Source of the DNA: Methylobacter sp. KS41
Lineage (GTDB): Bacteria; Pseudomonadota; Gammaproteobacteria; Methylococcales; Methylomonadaceae
DNA length: 64,000 nucleotides
Reading direction: 5' to 3'
Assembly: GCA_002862125.1 (NCBI GenBank)
Contig: PHSP01000001.1
Span: forward strand, 682,001-746,000
In this document: positions 53,246-62,800 of the stretch, piece by piece
How the letters are laid out: every line of letters begins with the position of its first letter
How positions within the stretch are numbered: the stretch's first letter is position 1
Program-made: the position numbers and the translations under genes
The notes under the pieces: generated by a model
Told to the model about the DNA's origin: nothing
The model's input: the letters and a program-made list of their open reading frames with translations, nothing else
The model's database searches: none

Positions 53246-55372
53246 ATGGCAACCGAACAATCACTTGATCAACGCTACCAAGAAATTCGCAATAAATACC
53301 TCAGCTATACCGAACATACCCCGCTGAATAGCGATCATGACTTCGTTAAAGCCGGACTAATCTGGGGTGAAGACCAAGGTAACCAAACACCATCGGTATT
53401 GCTGATTGCGCTGGAGCCGGGGCATTGGGACTATTCACGCGAAGACAAGCTGGACCTGCTGGCTTACGAACTACTGGCTAGTGTGAATGGTGACTGGCCG
53501 GTGTTTGCCCATCTGCAGGACGACAAGAATACCCGCTGCTACAGTCTGTTTGGCGTCGATGGCAGCAACAGCACTCATTCGGTGGACGAGGTGCCGTCCA
53601 TCCAACTGATCCGTAACTACGAAAAGTTGGAAAAAGATCCGACCTTCCGCTGGTCGATGCGGATCTATACCAAGCTCATGGATGATTTCAATTACTTCCA
53701 TGAGCAAGTCTACCAAACGGTTAAAGATCAGGTTAACGACAAGAACGACATCATCGAAGAAGTTGCCAAGCTGCTGTTTCTTGAAACTTTTCGGGTACAT
53801 CATGGCGAAGAATTAACCTTTATTGATCATGAAGGCAAAACCCAGCGCTTTCGCGAAGTGTTTGATTACCGCTACGTCGCTAAACACGGTGCTTATGCAG
53901 TAGAACAGATCAAGGCCGCCTTCGAAGCGCTTAAAACGCATGAAGACTATATCGTCGTCAGTGACGATGGCACCCGAAACCCTATTTTCCCAAGCGTTTC
54001 CCATCTGCGTCTTAGCAAGTCGGAAAATTACCGTACCCTGCTCGAAGCCATGCAAAAACTCGGGCCAGTCACCGATAACCAAGGTCGTGTGATTGCCGGC
54101 AAGGAAGTGGGCACCTTGGCCGATGTCGCCGGTGACTTATTGGGTCGTGTGTTTGACGTGTTTCTGCGTGCCAATTTTGAGTCAAAGGGCGGCCTGGGGG
54201 TTTATCTCACGCCCAACCCCGTCAAGCAAGCGATGCTAGAAATCGCCATGCACAACCTCCAGCAAGACAACGAGATGATGGAGCGGCTGACGTCGGGAGC
54301 TTTTCGGTTCTGTGATGCGACCTGCGGCTCATTTGGTTTTGGCTCTGTCGCACTCAGTCATATTGAACGAGTAATTGATCACTTGGGCGGCATCAGCGAT
54401 GCGCAAAAAGCCAAACTCAAACAGACCCTACGCGATAACGCCTTTACCGGCGCCGATGCCGCACCGCGGATGGTGATGTTGGCGCGGGTCAACATGGCAT
54501 TACAAGGCGCGCCCAAAGCGAAGATTTTCTATACCGACAATTCGCTTACCAGCCAAGCCTTCAAACCCAACAGTTTTGATTTGATTTGTACCAATCCGCC
54601 ATTCGGTACGCCCAAGTTCAGCAACGACAAAAAGGGCAAGGAATCCAAAGAACGCTACGAAGCACAGATGGAGCAAGTACTCGGTGGTTTTCGCCCGACG
54701 GAAAAGGTGGTTGATAGCTACAACGCTTACTACGACCACCTAAAAATGAAATGGCAGGATACCGGCGATTTGTATTTGGACGACAACGGCACGCCCAAGT
54801 GGCCCGGCTATCGTACCGATTTACGCAATGTCTCCAGCGGCAAAAAACCGCAGCACCATCTTTATCCCAGCACCTCCGGCCTAGCTTTAGGCAGTAAGCC
54901 GGATGGCAAAGGCAACTGGAAGCCGGTCGGCGCCACCATTGATCCCGCAGTATTGTTTATCGACCGAAACTTGCAACTCTTGCGCCCCGGCGGGCTGTTG
55001 CTGATCGTGTTGCCGGACGGCGTGTTGTGCAACTCCGGCGATCGCTATGTGCGCGAATACATCATGGGTAAAAAGGACGAAAAAACCGGCCAGTTTGTCG
55101 GCGGCAAAGCCATCGTCAAAGCCGTTATCTCTCTACCTTCCGACACCTTTAAGCTTTCCGGCACCGGTGCCAAAACCTCGATATTGTTTTTGCAAAAGCG
55201 ACACGCCAGTAAAGAGCATCCCGAACAGTTCCTGCCTGAACCGCAAGGCGATGTGTTTATGGCAGTCGCCGAAACACTGGGCTATGTGGTGAAGAACAAT
55301 ATTGAAGACTATTCGGCGGGCGTGCCCAATGATCTCGACAAGATTGTCGGCGCTTATAAGCGGGGTGAGTGA
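53246..55372 (+). CDS. N6-adenine DNA methyltransferase (type I HsdM-like)
   Basis: This 708-aa protein has an N-terminal helical domain (1-310), motif X GLGVYLTPNPV (317-327), SAM-binding motif I FCDATCGSFGFGS (355-367), and catalytic motif IV CTNPPFGTPK (448-457). The C-terminal end is NNIEDYSAGVPNDL-like. It methylates adenine, guided by the specificity subunit that follows with a 1-base overlap (TGATG). Motif I is a little unusual (ATCGSFGFG instead of PACGTGG), as also seen in defence-associated methylases. It would mark host DNA as self in this locus. Confidence 0.85.
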   Translation: MATEQSLDQRYQEIRNKYLSYTEHTPLNSDHDFVKAGLIWGEDQGNQTPSVLLIALEPGHWDYSREDKLDLLAYELLASVNGDWPVFAHLQDDKNTRCYSLFGVDGSNSTHSVDEVPSIQLIRNYEKLEKDPTFRWSMRIYTKLMDDFNYFHEQVYQTVKDQVNDKNDIIEEVAKLLFLETFRVHHGEELTFIDHEGKTQRFREVFDYRYVAKHGAYAVEQIKAAFEALKTHEDYIVVSDDGTRNPIFPSVSHLRLSKSENYRTLLEAMQKLGPVTDNQGRVIAGKEVGTLADVAGDLLGRVFDVFLRANFESKGGLGVYLTPNPVKQAMLEIAMHNLQQDNEMMERLTSGAFRFCDATCGSFGFGSVALSHIERVIDHLGGISDAQKAKLKQTLRDNAFTGADAAPRMVMLARVNMALQGAPKAKIFYTDNSLTSQAFKPNSFDLICTNPPFGTPKFSNDKKGKESKERYEAQMEQVLGGFRPTEKVVDSYNAYYDHLKMKWQDTGDLYLDDNGTPKWPGYRTDLRNVSSGKKPQHHLYPSTSGLALGSKPDGKGNWKPVGATIDPAVLFIDRNLQLLRPGGLLLIVLPDGVLCNSGDRYVREYIMGKKDEKTGQFVGGKAIVKAVISLPSDTFKLSGTGAKTSILFLQKRHASKEHPEQFLPEPQGDVFMAVAETLGYVVKNNIEDYSAGVPNDLDKIVGAYKRGE

Positions 55373-56901
55373 TGTTTGTATCTCGTGTTGGTGCAACAAG
55401 ACTTAGTTCACAACGACTGGATGCCGATTTCTATCGCCCTGAATTTCTTGAAAATGAAGCAAAGCTTCTTACCAAGAAGGTTGCGAAGTTGGGCGATGTA
55501 GGTCATTTTTTTGCCGGCCCATTCGGATCCCTTCTTCCGAGCAACTTGTATCTTGATGAAGGAGTTCCACTGTTTCGAGTAGGAAACGTAGGACAGTTTG
55601 AAGTTCTGGCGGATAACTTTGCTCATTTAGCACCACACGTCCATAACGAACTAAAAACATCAGAGGTTCGTCCTGGAGATTTACTTGTAGTAAAAGCCAG
55701 TGTCGGGGAAAAAATTTGCAAAGTGCCTGATTGGATTCCGAAAGCAAATATCACACAGCACATTATTGGCATCAGGCCAAATGGCACTTTTGATACCGAC
55801 TATGTTTCGGCCTTTTTGTTTTCAAACTTTGGCGTTTTACAGCTTCAACGCTATTCACTCGGCAGCATCATCCAATATCTGGGTATTACGGATGCAAAAG
55901 GCACATACATCGTAAAAGCCGATTCAGTCGCCCAAAAATTCATCGGCGACAAAGTCCGCCAAGCCGAGCATCTGCGGGCTTGGGCGAAGGAGACTGAATC
56001 CTTCGTCAATCGATACCACCAAGCTCTTGTTCCATCGCAATCAGCTCTGAACTTTGCCAAAAGGGTACGCCTTGTTTCTCCTGCTCGCATGAGCGAGCGC
56101 TTGGATGCCCATTTTTATCCAGGTGTCGTCGACGATTACCTACGCTTGCACCAAGGGAAGTTCAAACCACTTGGAAAGCTTTGCACAACCATTTACAACG
56201 GCCAAACACAATCGGAGGCGATCACCGCCCATTCGTGTAAACAAATTACGGTCACCAATCTTTCTTCATCATTTCTAGGTGGTACACCAAGAGATGTCGA
56301 GATGCCCGGCAAGAAGGATAAATTCCTCAAACCCTATGATATCTTGATGTGCAATGCAGCGCACAACAAAGCCTATATTGGAAAAGACTTAACCTTCGTC
56401 CATTCCGAAGCTGCCATTTTGCCTTCGACGGAGGTTATGACGCTTCGTTTGGAACGCAATCAAGTTCCTGCCTCGTACGTTCGGGCATATCTGCTGACCA
56501 AGCTCGGATATGTGCAGATTCAATCAACCATTCGCGGCATTACTGCACATTCGTACCCAGACGACATGGCGCTACTAGATATTTATGTTCCAGAACTTGC
56601 CGATAAAGACAAAGAAGAATGGTTTGCCTGTGATGAAAAGCTTGCACTGGCTGGCAAAGCTTGTGAACTAGCAACACAATTGACTACTGCCGCCAAACTC
56701 CTTGTGGAATCCCTGATTGAAGGCCATCTCACCGAAGCCAATCTGATCACCGCCGAACAGGCGCTGCAAGCCGGTAACAACCACCTCGACCGCCAAATCC
56801 TGAATCGCCTGAAATCCGATGGTGTTGATGGTCAGGGCCAAGCGTTATTTAGCGATCTCGATCAACTTTACAGTTTGCTTCAACAAGCAGACCGTTCCTG
56901 A
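55372..56901 (+). CDS. Type I restriction specificity subunit (HsdS-like)
   Basis: This 509-aa protein has two target-recognition domains. The first reads LGDVGHFFAGPFGSLLPSNL and the second FKPLGKLCTTIYNGQTQSEA, each followed by a helical spacer (LRAWAKETESFVNRYHQAL and the C-terminal LVESLIEGHLTEANLI). This is the bipartite HsdS layout, which recognises a split DNA sequence. It starts at ATG 55372, overlapping the methyltransferase stop. No HsdR is found, so cleavage must come from other genes of the locus. Confidence 0.85.
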   Translation: MFVSRVGATRLSSQRLDADFYRPEFLENEAKLLTKKVAKLGDVGHFFAGPFGSLLPSNLYLDEGVPLFRVGNVGQFEVLADNFAHLAPHVHNELKTSEVRPGDLLVVKASVGEKICKVPDWIPKANITQHIIGIRPNGTFDTDYVSAFLFSNFGVLQLQRYSLGSIIQYLGITDAKGTYIVKADSVAQKFIGDKVRQAEHLRAWAKETESFVNRYHQALVPSQSALNFAKRVRLVSPARMSERLDAHFYPGVVDDYLRLHQGKFKPLGKLCTTIYNGQTQSEAITAHSCKQITVTNLSSSFLGGTPRDVEMPGKKDKFLKPYDILMCNAAHNKAYIGKDLTFVHSEAAILPSTEVMTLRLERNQVPASYVRAYLLTKLGYVQIQSTIRGITAHSYPDDMALLDIYVPELADKDKEEWFACDEKLALAGKACELATQLTTAAKLLVESLIEGHLTEANLITAEQALQAGNNHLDRQILNRLKSDGVDGQGQALFSDLDQLYSLLQQADRS

Positions 56902-56918
56902 CTTGGGACCCGGACAAC

Positions 56919-58109
56919 ATGGACAGTCTTTCTTCACGCAACCATTCTAAATACGGCTTACAGCCCCGGCTCAATCATGATTTGCCGACCTTGTTTGCCT
57001 GGTTGCAAGGCAACGGCTTGACGTATAACGGTGAGCGTTTCGACCGTCCGTCCAATGCCTCCCTCTTAGGGCCAGAAGAGTTGGATAACAATCTAGCGTT
57101 TGCGCAGGCCACCGGTCGGCACGCGTCGCAGCCATTGACCAGCGAAGAGCTCAAAAAACTAAAGGACTCGTTCAAGGATGTTTCACCGGGCGTTAGCCAG
57201 GAAGCCCTGTGGGGAGCTGTGCTTGATGCCTCTTCAAGTATTCGCAGTTTGTCGTGGCAGAAGCTACCCGCTGAAGCCATGGCGTTTTATCGGCCGTTTC
57301 ATTTGCCACCGGTAGATCAGTGGGGCATTTACTTATTGATCGAACCCTTGCTGAATTATCACAACGAACTGTTGCGCTTGAGTCAGCCGCTACGGTTGTT
57401 TTCTGCTGAAACCCTGATGCACCTGATCGTGTTTGAGATATTCAATCACGAGTTTTTTCACCATCTGGTCGAATCAACGGCCACCACACTGGAATTGATT
57501 CTGGCGACCCAAGGTCAGCCGCAACCCGTATATTTAAGGCATTGGCATCAACAGGCCAATAATCATTTTGAACATCCTCATGCGCCGTTGGAAGAAGCCT
57601 TGGCCAATGCGTATGCTTACAACGCCCTGGGTTTTATTAGCCGAATGAAGGTTGGCTGTAAGACAGCCAGTGTCAAGGCCTATCAACAAGCCATTATCGA
57701 GCATTGGCATTCCGAACCCGCCGGCTATCGCGATGCCAAGCATTACAAAGGTGGCGGTTACATCGATGGCGGGACGCAGTTATTGGCGCAGTTACTTGAC
57801 CAGCCAAGCATTGCGGAACAGGTTCCAATTAGCATTATTGCCAAACACGTCATGCCGACCGGATTTTCAGCATTGATGGCAAAACCGTATATTCCTACCT
57901 GGCTGGTCGGTTCACCCGAACAATTGAAAATATTTAATCAGTTAGTGCCAGCACCGAACGAAGCCTATACCCAGTTATTTTGGCCCTACAACACGGACGC
58001 TATCGATACCTATATCGCCAAGAAAAAGGAAGAAGAAAAGGCGCGCAAGGCGGCGTTAAAAGCCGCGCAAACGCAGAGCAAACAACAAACGGATTTATGG
58101 GATGAATAG
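56919..58109 (+). CDS. HExxH zinc-peptidase-like protein of the methylation-linked locus
   Basis: This 396-aa protein has HEFFH at 177-181 (FEIFNHEFFHHLVEST) and a downstream EEALANAYAYNAL (225-237), together a gluzincin-type metal site (HExxH plus Glu). The N-terminal 130 residues are not recognised. The C-terminus is Lys/Glu/Gln-rich (KKKEEEKARKAALKAAQTQS). It follows hsdS by 17 bases and overlaps the next gene by 8 bases (ATGAATAG). A peptidase acting inside a defence locus would fit an activation or cleavage step. This is inference. Confidence 0.6.
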   Translation: MDSLSSRNHSKYGLQPRLNHDLPTLFAWLQGNGLTYNGERFDRPSNASLLGPEELDNNLAFAQATGRHASQPLTSEELKKLKDSFKDVSPGVSQEALWGAVLDASSSIRSLSWQKLPAEAMAFYRPFHLPPVDQWGIYLLIEPLLNYHNELLRLSQPLRLFSAETLMHLIVFEIFNHEFFHHLVESTATTLELILATQGQPQPVYLRHWHQQANNHFEHPHAPLEEALANAYAYNALGFISRMKVGCKTASVKAYQQAIIEHWHSEPAGYRDAKHYKGGGYIDGGTQLLAQLLDQPSIAEQVPISIIAKHVMPTGFSALMAKPYIPTWLVGSPEQLKIFNQLVPAPNEAYTQLFWPYNTDAIDTYIAKKKEEEKARKAALKAAQTQSKQQTDLWDE

Positions 58110-59214
58110 TCAGGTCGTCGCAGCATTATCGCGTCTGGTGGCTCATGGATACGTGGCGGATGGTGAGCAGGCGTTGACCGAAATACTGTCTGGCATCGCG
58201 CATCCGGCGGCGAGCGGTTGGGTGTTGAGTCAACCATTACTCCAGCAACGCCAGTTGTTGAGCGATGATCAGGAATTGGTATTAGCGTTGTTGGGACTTT
58301 TACCGGAGGTTCGCAAACCGTGGTTGTCGATCATGGCAGCCCGTTGCCAAGAAGCCGGTCAAATGCCTGATAGCGGCGTATTGGTGCAGTTGATTACCCA
58401 GTTGCAAGGCGCTGCCACCTGGGTGGAATCGGCATTGTCTGATGCACAACTAGCGACCAGCCCTAATGCTGCCATCGAGCGGGAGTTGTTGGGCGTCAGT
58501 CTGGAACAGGCGGCGGCCACGCTCAGATTAGCGCGGATACTGGCAGCAAGTTTTGCGCTGCAGTCTGGACGGGCCGAACTTTTGCCAGCGATGCCGGTGA
58601 TTGATGCGAGTGGTATGCAAGCGAACGAAAATTGGATCCGTGGCCGGTTATTGGCTTTGTCAGGCGTATCAGCCGATGCGACTTATGTTTTGGCTAGCCC
58701 CATTAGCACCCCAGATCAAACAACCACGATGAATTGGGTGTTTAGCCAGCCTTGGGCTTTATTGCTTGCCATGGTGACCTATGCCCAATACAACTGGGCG
58801 GCGGAAGCACGCGGTGGTTTATTGTTGGAGTTGTCGCCGGGTCAGAATGCGGTTCAACCCAGTCAAATCAGCGTTTTGGTTCAAGGCCCTGAAGGCGATG
58901 AAAGGCATTGCGGCAGTCTGGCGGAATTGCTGTTGCGGGTTCTGGATCATCTAGGGATGCATTGTTTTCCTGAGCGCCCGACGCCTGGATCCCTGGATAC
59001 AGCGCTTGCCAGCATGATTGGGCCATTGCTGGTAAAAACGGTTTGGTGCTATCAGGATGGCGCGAGCGGGCAAAATGGCCAGTATTTGATTCACCCCGAT
59101 TTTGCCGATGCCTGTTTTCGGCTTCCGGGAAGTAAAGTTTTCAATCGCACCGGGCGTTTTCTTTGGCAGAGTATTAGAATTGTCGCTGAACAATGGCGTA
59201 GTGAAATACGTTAA
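58102..59214 (+). CDS. Unknown 370-aa protein of the methylation-linked locus
   Basis: Helical, Ala/Leu-rich protein (MNSQVVAALSRLVAHGYVAD). The C-terminal half includes RTGRFLWQSIRIVAEQWRSE. No catalytic motif was found. The start overlaps the upstream stop by 8 bases, so it is translationally coupled to the HExxH gene and likely forms a complex with it. Confidence 0.55.
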   Translation: MNSQVVAALSRLVAHGYVADGEQALTEILSGIAHPAASGWVLSQPLLQQRQLLSDDQELVLALLGLLPEVRKPWLSIMAARCQEAGQMPDSGVLVQLITQLQGAATWVESALSDAQLATSPNAAIERELLGVSLEQAAATLRLARILAASFALQSGRAELLPAMPVIDASGMQANENWIRGRLLALSGVSADATYVLASPISTPDQTTTMNWVFSQPWALLLAMVTYAQYNWAAEARGGLLLELSPGQNAVQPSQISVLVQGPEGDERHCGSLAELLLRVLDHLGMHCFPERPTPGSLDTALASMIGPLLVKTVWCYQDGASGQNGQYLIHPDFADACFRLPGSKVFNRTGRFLWQSIRIVAEQWRSEIR

Positions 59215-59255
59215 GTGGGCGTCTATCCAATAGCAATCGTTTCAGGAGAAATTTG

Positions 59256-59480
59256 ATGCAAGCTATTAAGCAATACACCAACGTGATCAATGGCAGTATC
59301 CACATTGACTTACCCAAAGATTTCACCGCTAAACGGGTGGAACTGATTATTTTGCCTGCGGATGACGAGGGGCAGGATAAGGTCGCTTTTCAGCGTTTCC
59401 TGCTCGATAGCCCGGAAATGACGGATGAAGAATTGCAAGCGATTGAAGAAAAACGAGGACATCTTAAGCAATGGACCTGA
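59256..59480 (+). CDS. Antitoxin of a VapBC-type pair
   Basis: This 74-aa protein (MQAIKQYTNVINGSIHIDLP) has an N-terminal beta-hairpin DNA-binding part and an acidic C-terminal helix (EMTDEELQAIEEKRGHLKQW), typical of small antitoxins. ATG 59256 has GGAG eight bases upstream. It overlaps the toxin gene by 10 bases. The pair interrupts the methylation-linked operon. Confidence 0.75.
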   Translation: MQAIKQYTNVINGSIHIDLPKDFTAKRVELIILPADDEGQDKVAFQRFLLDSPEMTDEELQAIEEKRGHLKQWT

Positions 59481-59857
59481 TCTGCCTGGACACGAATATC
59501 CTGATTGCACACAAACGCGCTAAGACGGTGGACAAGGATAAAACTGAACTGTATCGGCTTGCCGTGCAAGGCTATCGATTTGCGGTATCGAGTATCACGG
59601 TTTACGAGTTGTTTCGCGGCGATAATCAGGATGAAGATCGCTATTGGAAAACGATGTTTGCGGATATGGACATCTTACCTTTCGATTTTGCCTGTGCTGA
59701 ACAAGCGGCAAGAATCTACAAAGACCTGAAGGAAAAAGGACTGTTGATTGAAGCGGAAGATCTGTTGATCGGTGCCACGGCGTTACAGCATCGCTTGATA
59801 CTGGCGACCAATAATCGGCGGCATTTTGAACGTATTGAAGGTTTGCAGTTGTTATAA
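59471..59857 (+). CDS. vapC: VapC-type PIN-domain toxin
   Basis: This 128-aa PIN ribonuclease has the acidic residues in CLDTNIL (D7), VYELFRG (E46) and EAEDLLIGA (D97), then ATNNRRHFERI. VapC toxins cleave tRNA or rRNA when the antitoxin is degraded. The length and residue set are complete. Confidence 0.85.
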   Translation: MDLICLDTNILIAHKRAKTVDKDKTELYRLAVQGYRFAVSSITVYELFRGDNQDEDRYWKTMFADMDILPFDFACAEQAARIYKDLKEKGLLIEAEDLLIGATALQHRLILATNNRRHFERIEGLQLL

Positions 59858-59877
59858 CCCGCTAATCTGGATAAAAC

Positions 59878-62800
59878 ATGAGTGAAAAAACACAGCAAAA
59901 TTCATTGACTCAAGAGTCGGTTACGCATTTGACCCGGCGGCACAACTGGGCGGCAACCGGGGTTTCCGACTATCCACCGCACGATCCCTTGGTGGGACAA
60001 AGCCGTTTCTTTAAACGCTATCGCACCTTTATTCACACCGTCGATCAAGATGCCGACCATTTCGCGCATGTGTTTGCCGTTGAGGCTGAATGGGGGCGCG
60101 GTAAGTCGCGGTTAGGGCATGAATTGATTGCCCAAATCAACGGCTGCTCCAAAGGCTGGTTCATTCGTGACGAACATAATCAGCTAAAAGATGAGGCGTT
60201 GTTTGACCAAACGACCCAAGATAACTATCTGGCGTTGTACATCCGCTATTCACAAGTGGCATCCGACTACCAAAACTCAGACAACTGGTTTGGTTATGGT
60301 CTTTACAAGGCGCTGTTGCCATTGGCAACAGGCAAGTTTGATGGTTCGATCCAGAACAAAATTGCTGAGCAGGCACTACATCGTTTGAACCCGGCCGGAT
60401 TTGATGCTAAGCAGTTGGCTCAATGCCTTGAACTCGATCAAATCTACAACGAAGAAGCCCTGTACGAAGAAGAAGGTCTGGTGGTGCGCTTGGTGCAAAG
60501 CGCCTATACCTACTTGCAAAAATTTGGCATCGAATACGTGCTGGTGGTATTGGATGAGCTGGAAACCGTGGCCGAAGCCGCGACTTTTGGCCTTGAACAG
60601 GACGATACCAAACGATTGGATGGACAAGCCATTCGCTTGATTGGCAAAGCCATCAAAGAAGAAGATCCGCGCCGCAAGCTGCCATGGCTACGCTATGTGG
60701 CGCTGTGCTCGCCGCTTTTGGGCCAACAATTGCGCGAGATTCAGTCGGTGGCGCGCCGTTTTGAATTGGTGGAACTTGAGCACAACGCCTTTGCCGATGT
60801 GTCGGATTACGTAGGGCAGCTCAAAACTGAGCGTAAATTGGCGCACGATTACCCCACCGGTTTGGTGGAAGCCGCTTACGCCATGAGTGGTGCTAACTTT
60901 GGTTGGTTCAATGTGATTATGGCCAATGTGGATGCGGTGTTGGCCCAGTTTGAAATGGCAGGCAAGCCCTTGCCTGCGATTGGTGAGTTGTTCGATGCAG
61001 TCACGGAAAGCTCGGGCCGCGTGGCTGAGCATGTCTTGGATAAGCACGCCATTGAAGGCATCAAAACCACTGATCACGATCTGCGTGCCGTGGCGCAAGG
61101 CCTACTTTATGGCCAGCTACCGTTAGCATTGAACGCATGCCCGCCGCGTTGCAACGAGTTGTTGTCGCTGGCCAATGAAGATGGCGAACCGGTGGCCAGC
61201 CTGTATCGCAAGTTTCCATTTGATGCCCTGAAGTGCCGCCAAGCATTGGAGGACGCCAAGTTCAAGCGCGAGAAGGATGAATGGTTATACCCAGCTGTAG
61301 AACAACCCTTGAGCTTGACCGCCTTGCTGCAAAACCTGCGCACCTTTGCCATCAATGAACCCGAGAAGGATGTTTTGTTATTGCCACTATCGCGCGCCGA
61401 ATTCAAGCATCTGTTGAGCTTGCTCTATGACCATCCAGCGGTGGAATTTGCCGCCGATGCACTGTGGCAGAAGCTGATTGGTAGCGATCCGTTTGTGCCT
61501 GATGATGAGGCGACTCACATAGGTCCCAGTGTGGCCATGCTGTTACGACTTGACTTACGCTACCGCAATCAGCAGCACAATTCGATGATTTTCCGCGACC
61601 CGGCTGATGCGGATGTGCATGAATCTGCGATGAAGGCTTTCTTGCAAGCCAGCAGCCACAACCCAGGGCTGCGCTGGACTGCACGATTGACCGGGCTGAT
61701 GCGCTTGCTGGACAAGAATTGGCAATACACTCAACCTGCACTCAGCAACAAAGAGAACCTGAGTATTCAAACCAGTTCGCGCGGGCAAGGTGCCGGTCAA
61801 CGAGGCGGCTTGGTGTTTTGTGATGCCTTGAAGCTGCATCCTGATAATCTGGCATGGTTTGCTTGGGTGAATAACCGTGACGAGCTTGATCGTTTGCATC
61901 AATACGCGGCGATGCGCCACGCCGATGAAGGGCGTTTCCCAGTAATGGCCTTTACGGCATCGACACATTTGATGGAGCAATACAATCGGGGCGATGTCAG
62001 CGAGAAGCTCAAAGACGATCTCTTGCTTTATTACCTGAATCCGAGCGAAGTCGATCAGCTGGAACGCATTGGTCTGTTGCCGGAACAATGCAAGGGGTTG
62101 TCGCTGGATGATTCACGATTTACCAGCAAGTTTAAAAATAAGCTCAACGCCCTGCGCGACTTTACTTACCAGGCCATACACCAATGGCGAGGACGCTTGA
62201 ACGAACGCGGTTTGATTGCTTGGCCGTTGAGGCCTACGGGCAAGATCAACGCGCAGGATCGAGAACTGTTGTTACGTGCCTGGAACTTGTTCGCCGTTCG
62301 GGAGACTGGGCTTTCCGGCTTGAACGATTTGGAAACCCGGCACGGCATCGATGGCGAAGACGCTGCGTCCTTGATGCAGCGCTTGGCCTTGCCAAACAAA
62401 TTCCTGAGCCTTGGTTACGGCAAGGATGAGCACGCCGGTTTATTCTCCGACTTGGCGAATCCACAGCAAGCGCAAGTGCAGTTGCCACACTTTTTGGCTC
62501 GCATTGCCAATTCGGCCATCTTGCAAGAATGGACTTTGGATAAGGCTAGGCGAGATTGGTACTGGGGCTATTTATCGCATGCCGGGGTGACGGCGAAGAA
62601 TGTGTTTGATGATTGGATGTGGTGGTGCGGCGAGCTGCATCTGCTGCAACTCCTGGATGCTACCTCCAGTGTGGCCAAGTGGCAAACCCTGCCTCGCGCG
62701 AAACTGGACAACGCCATTGTCGAGGCAAAAAACTGGTTTGATGGCAATGCAGCCGATGGCTACAAGGCCACAGTCGCCAAGTTAGAACGGGTTTTTGGCT

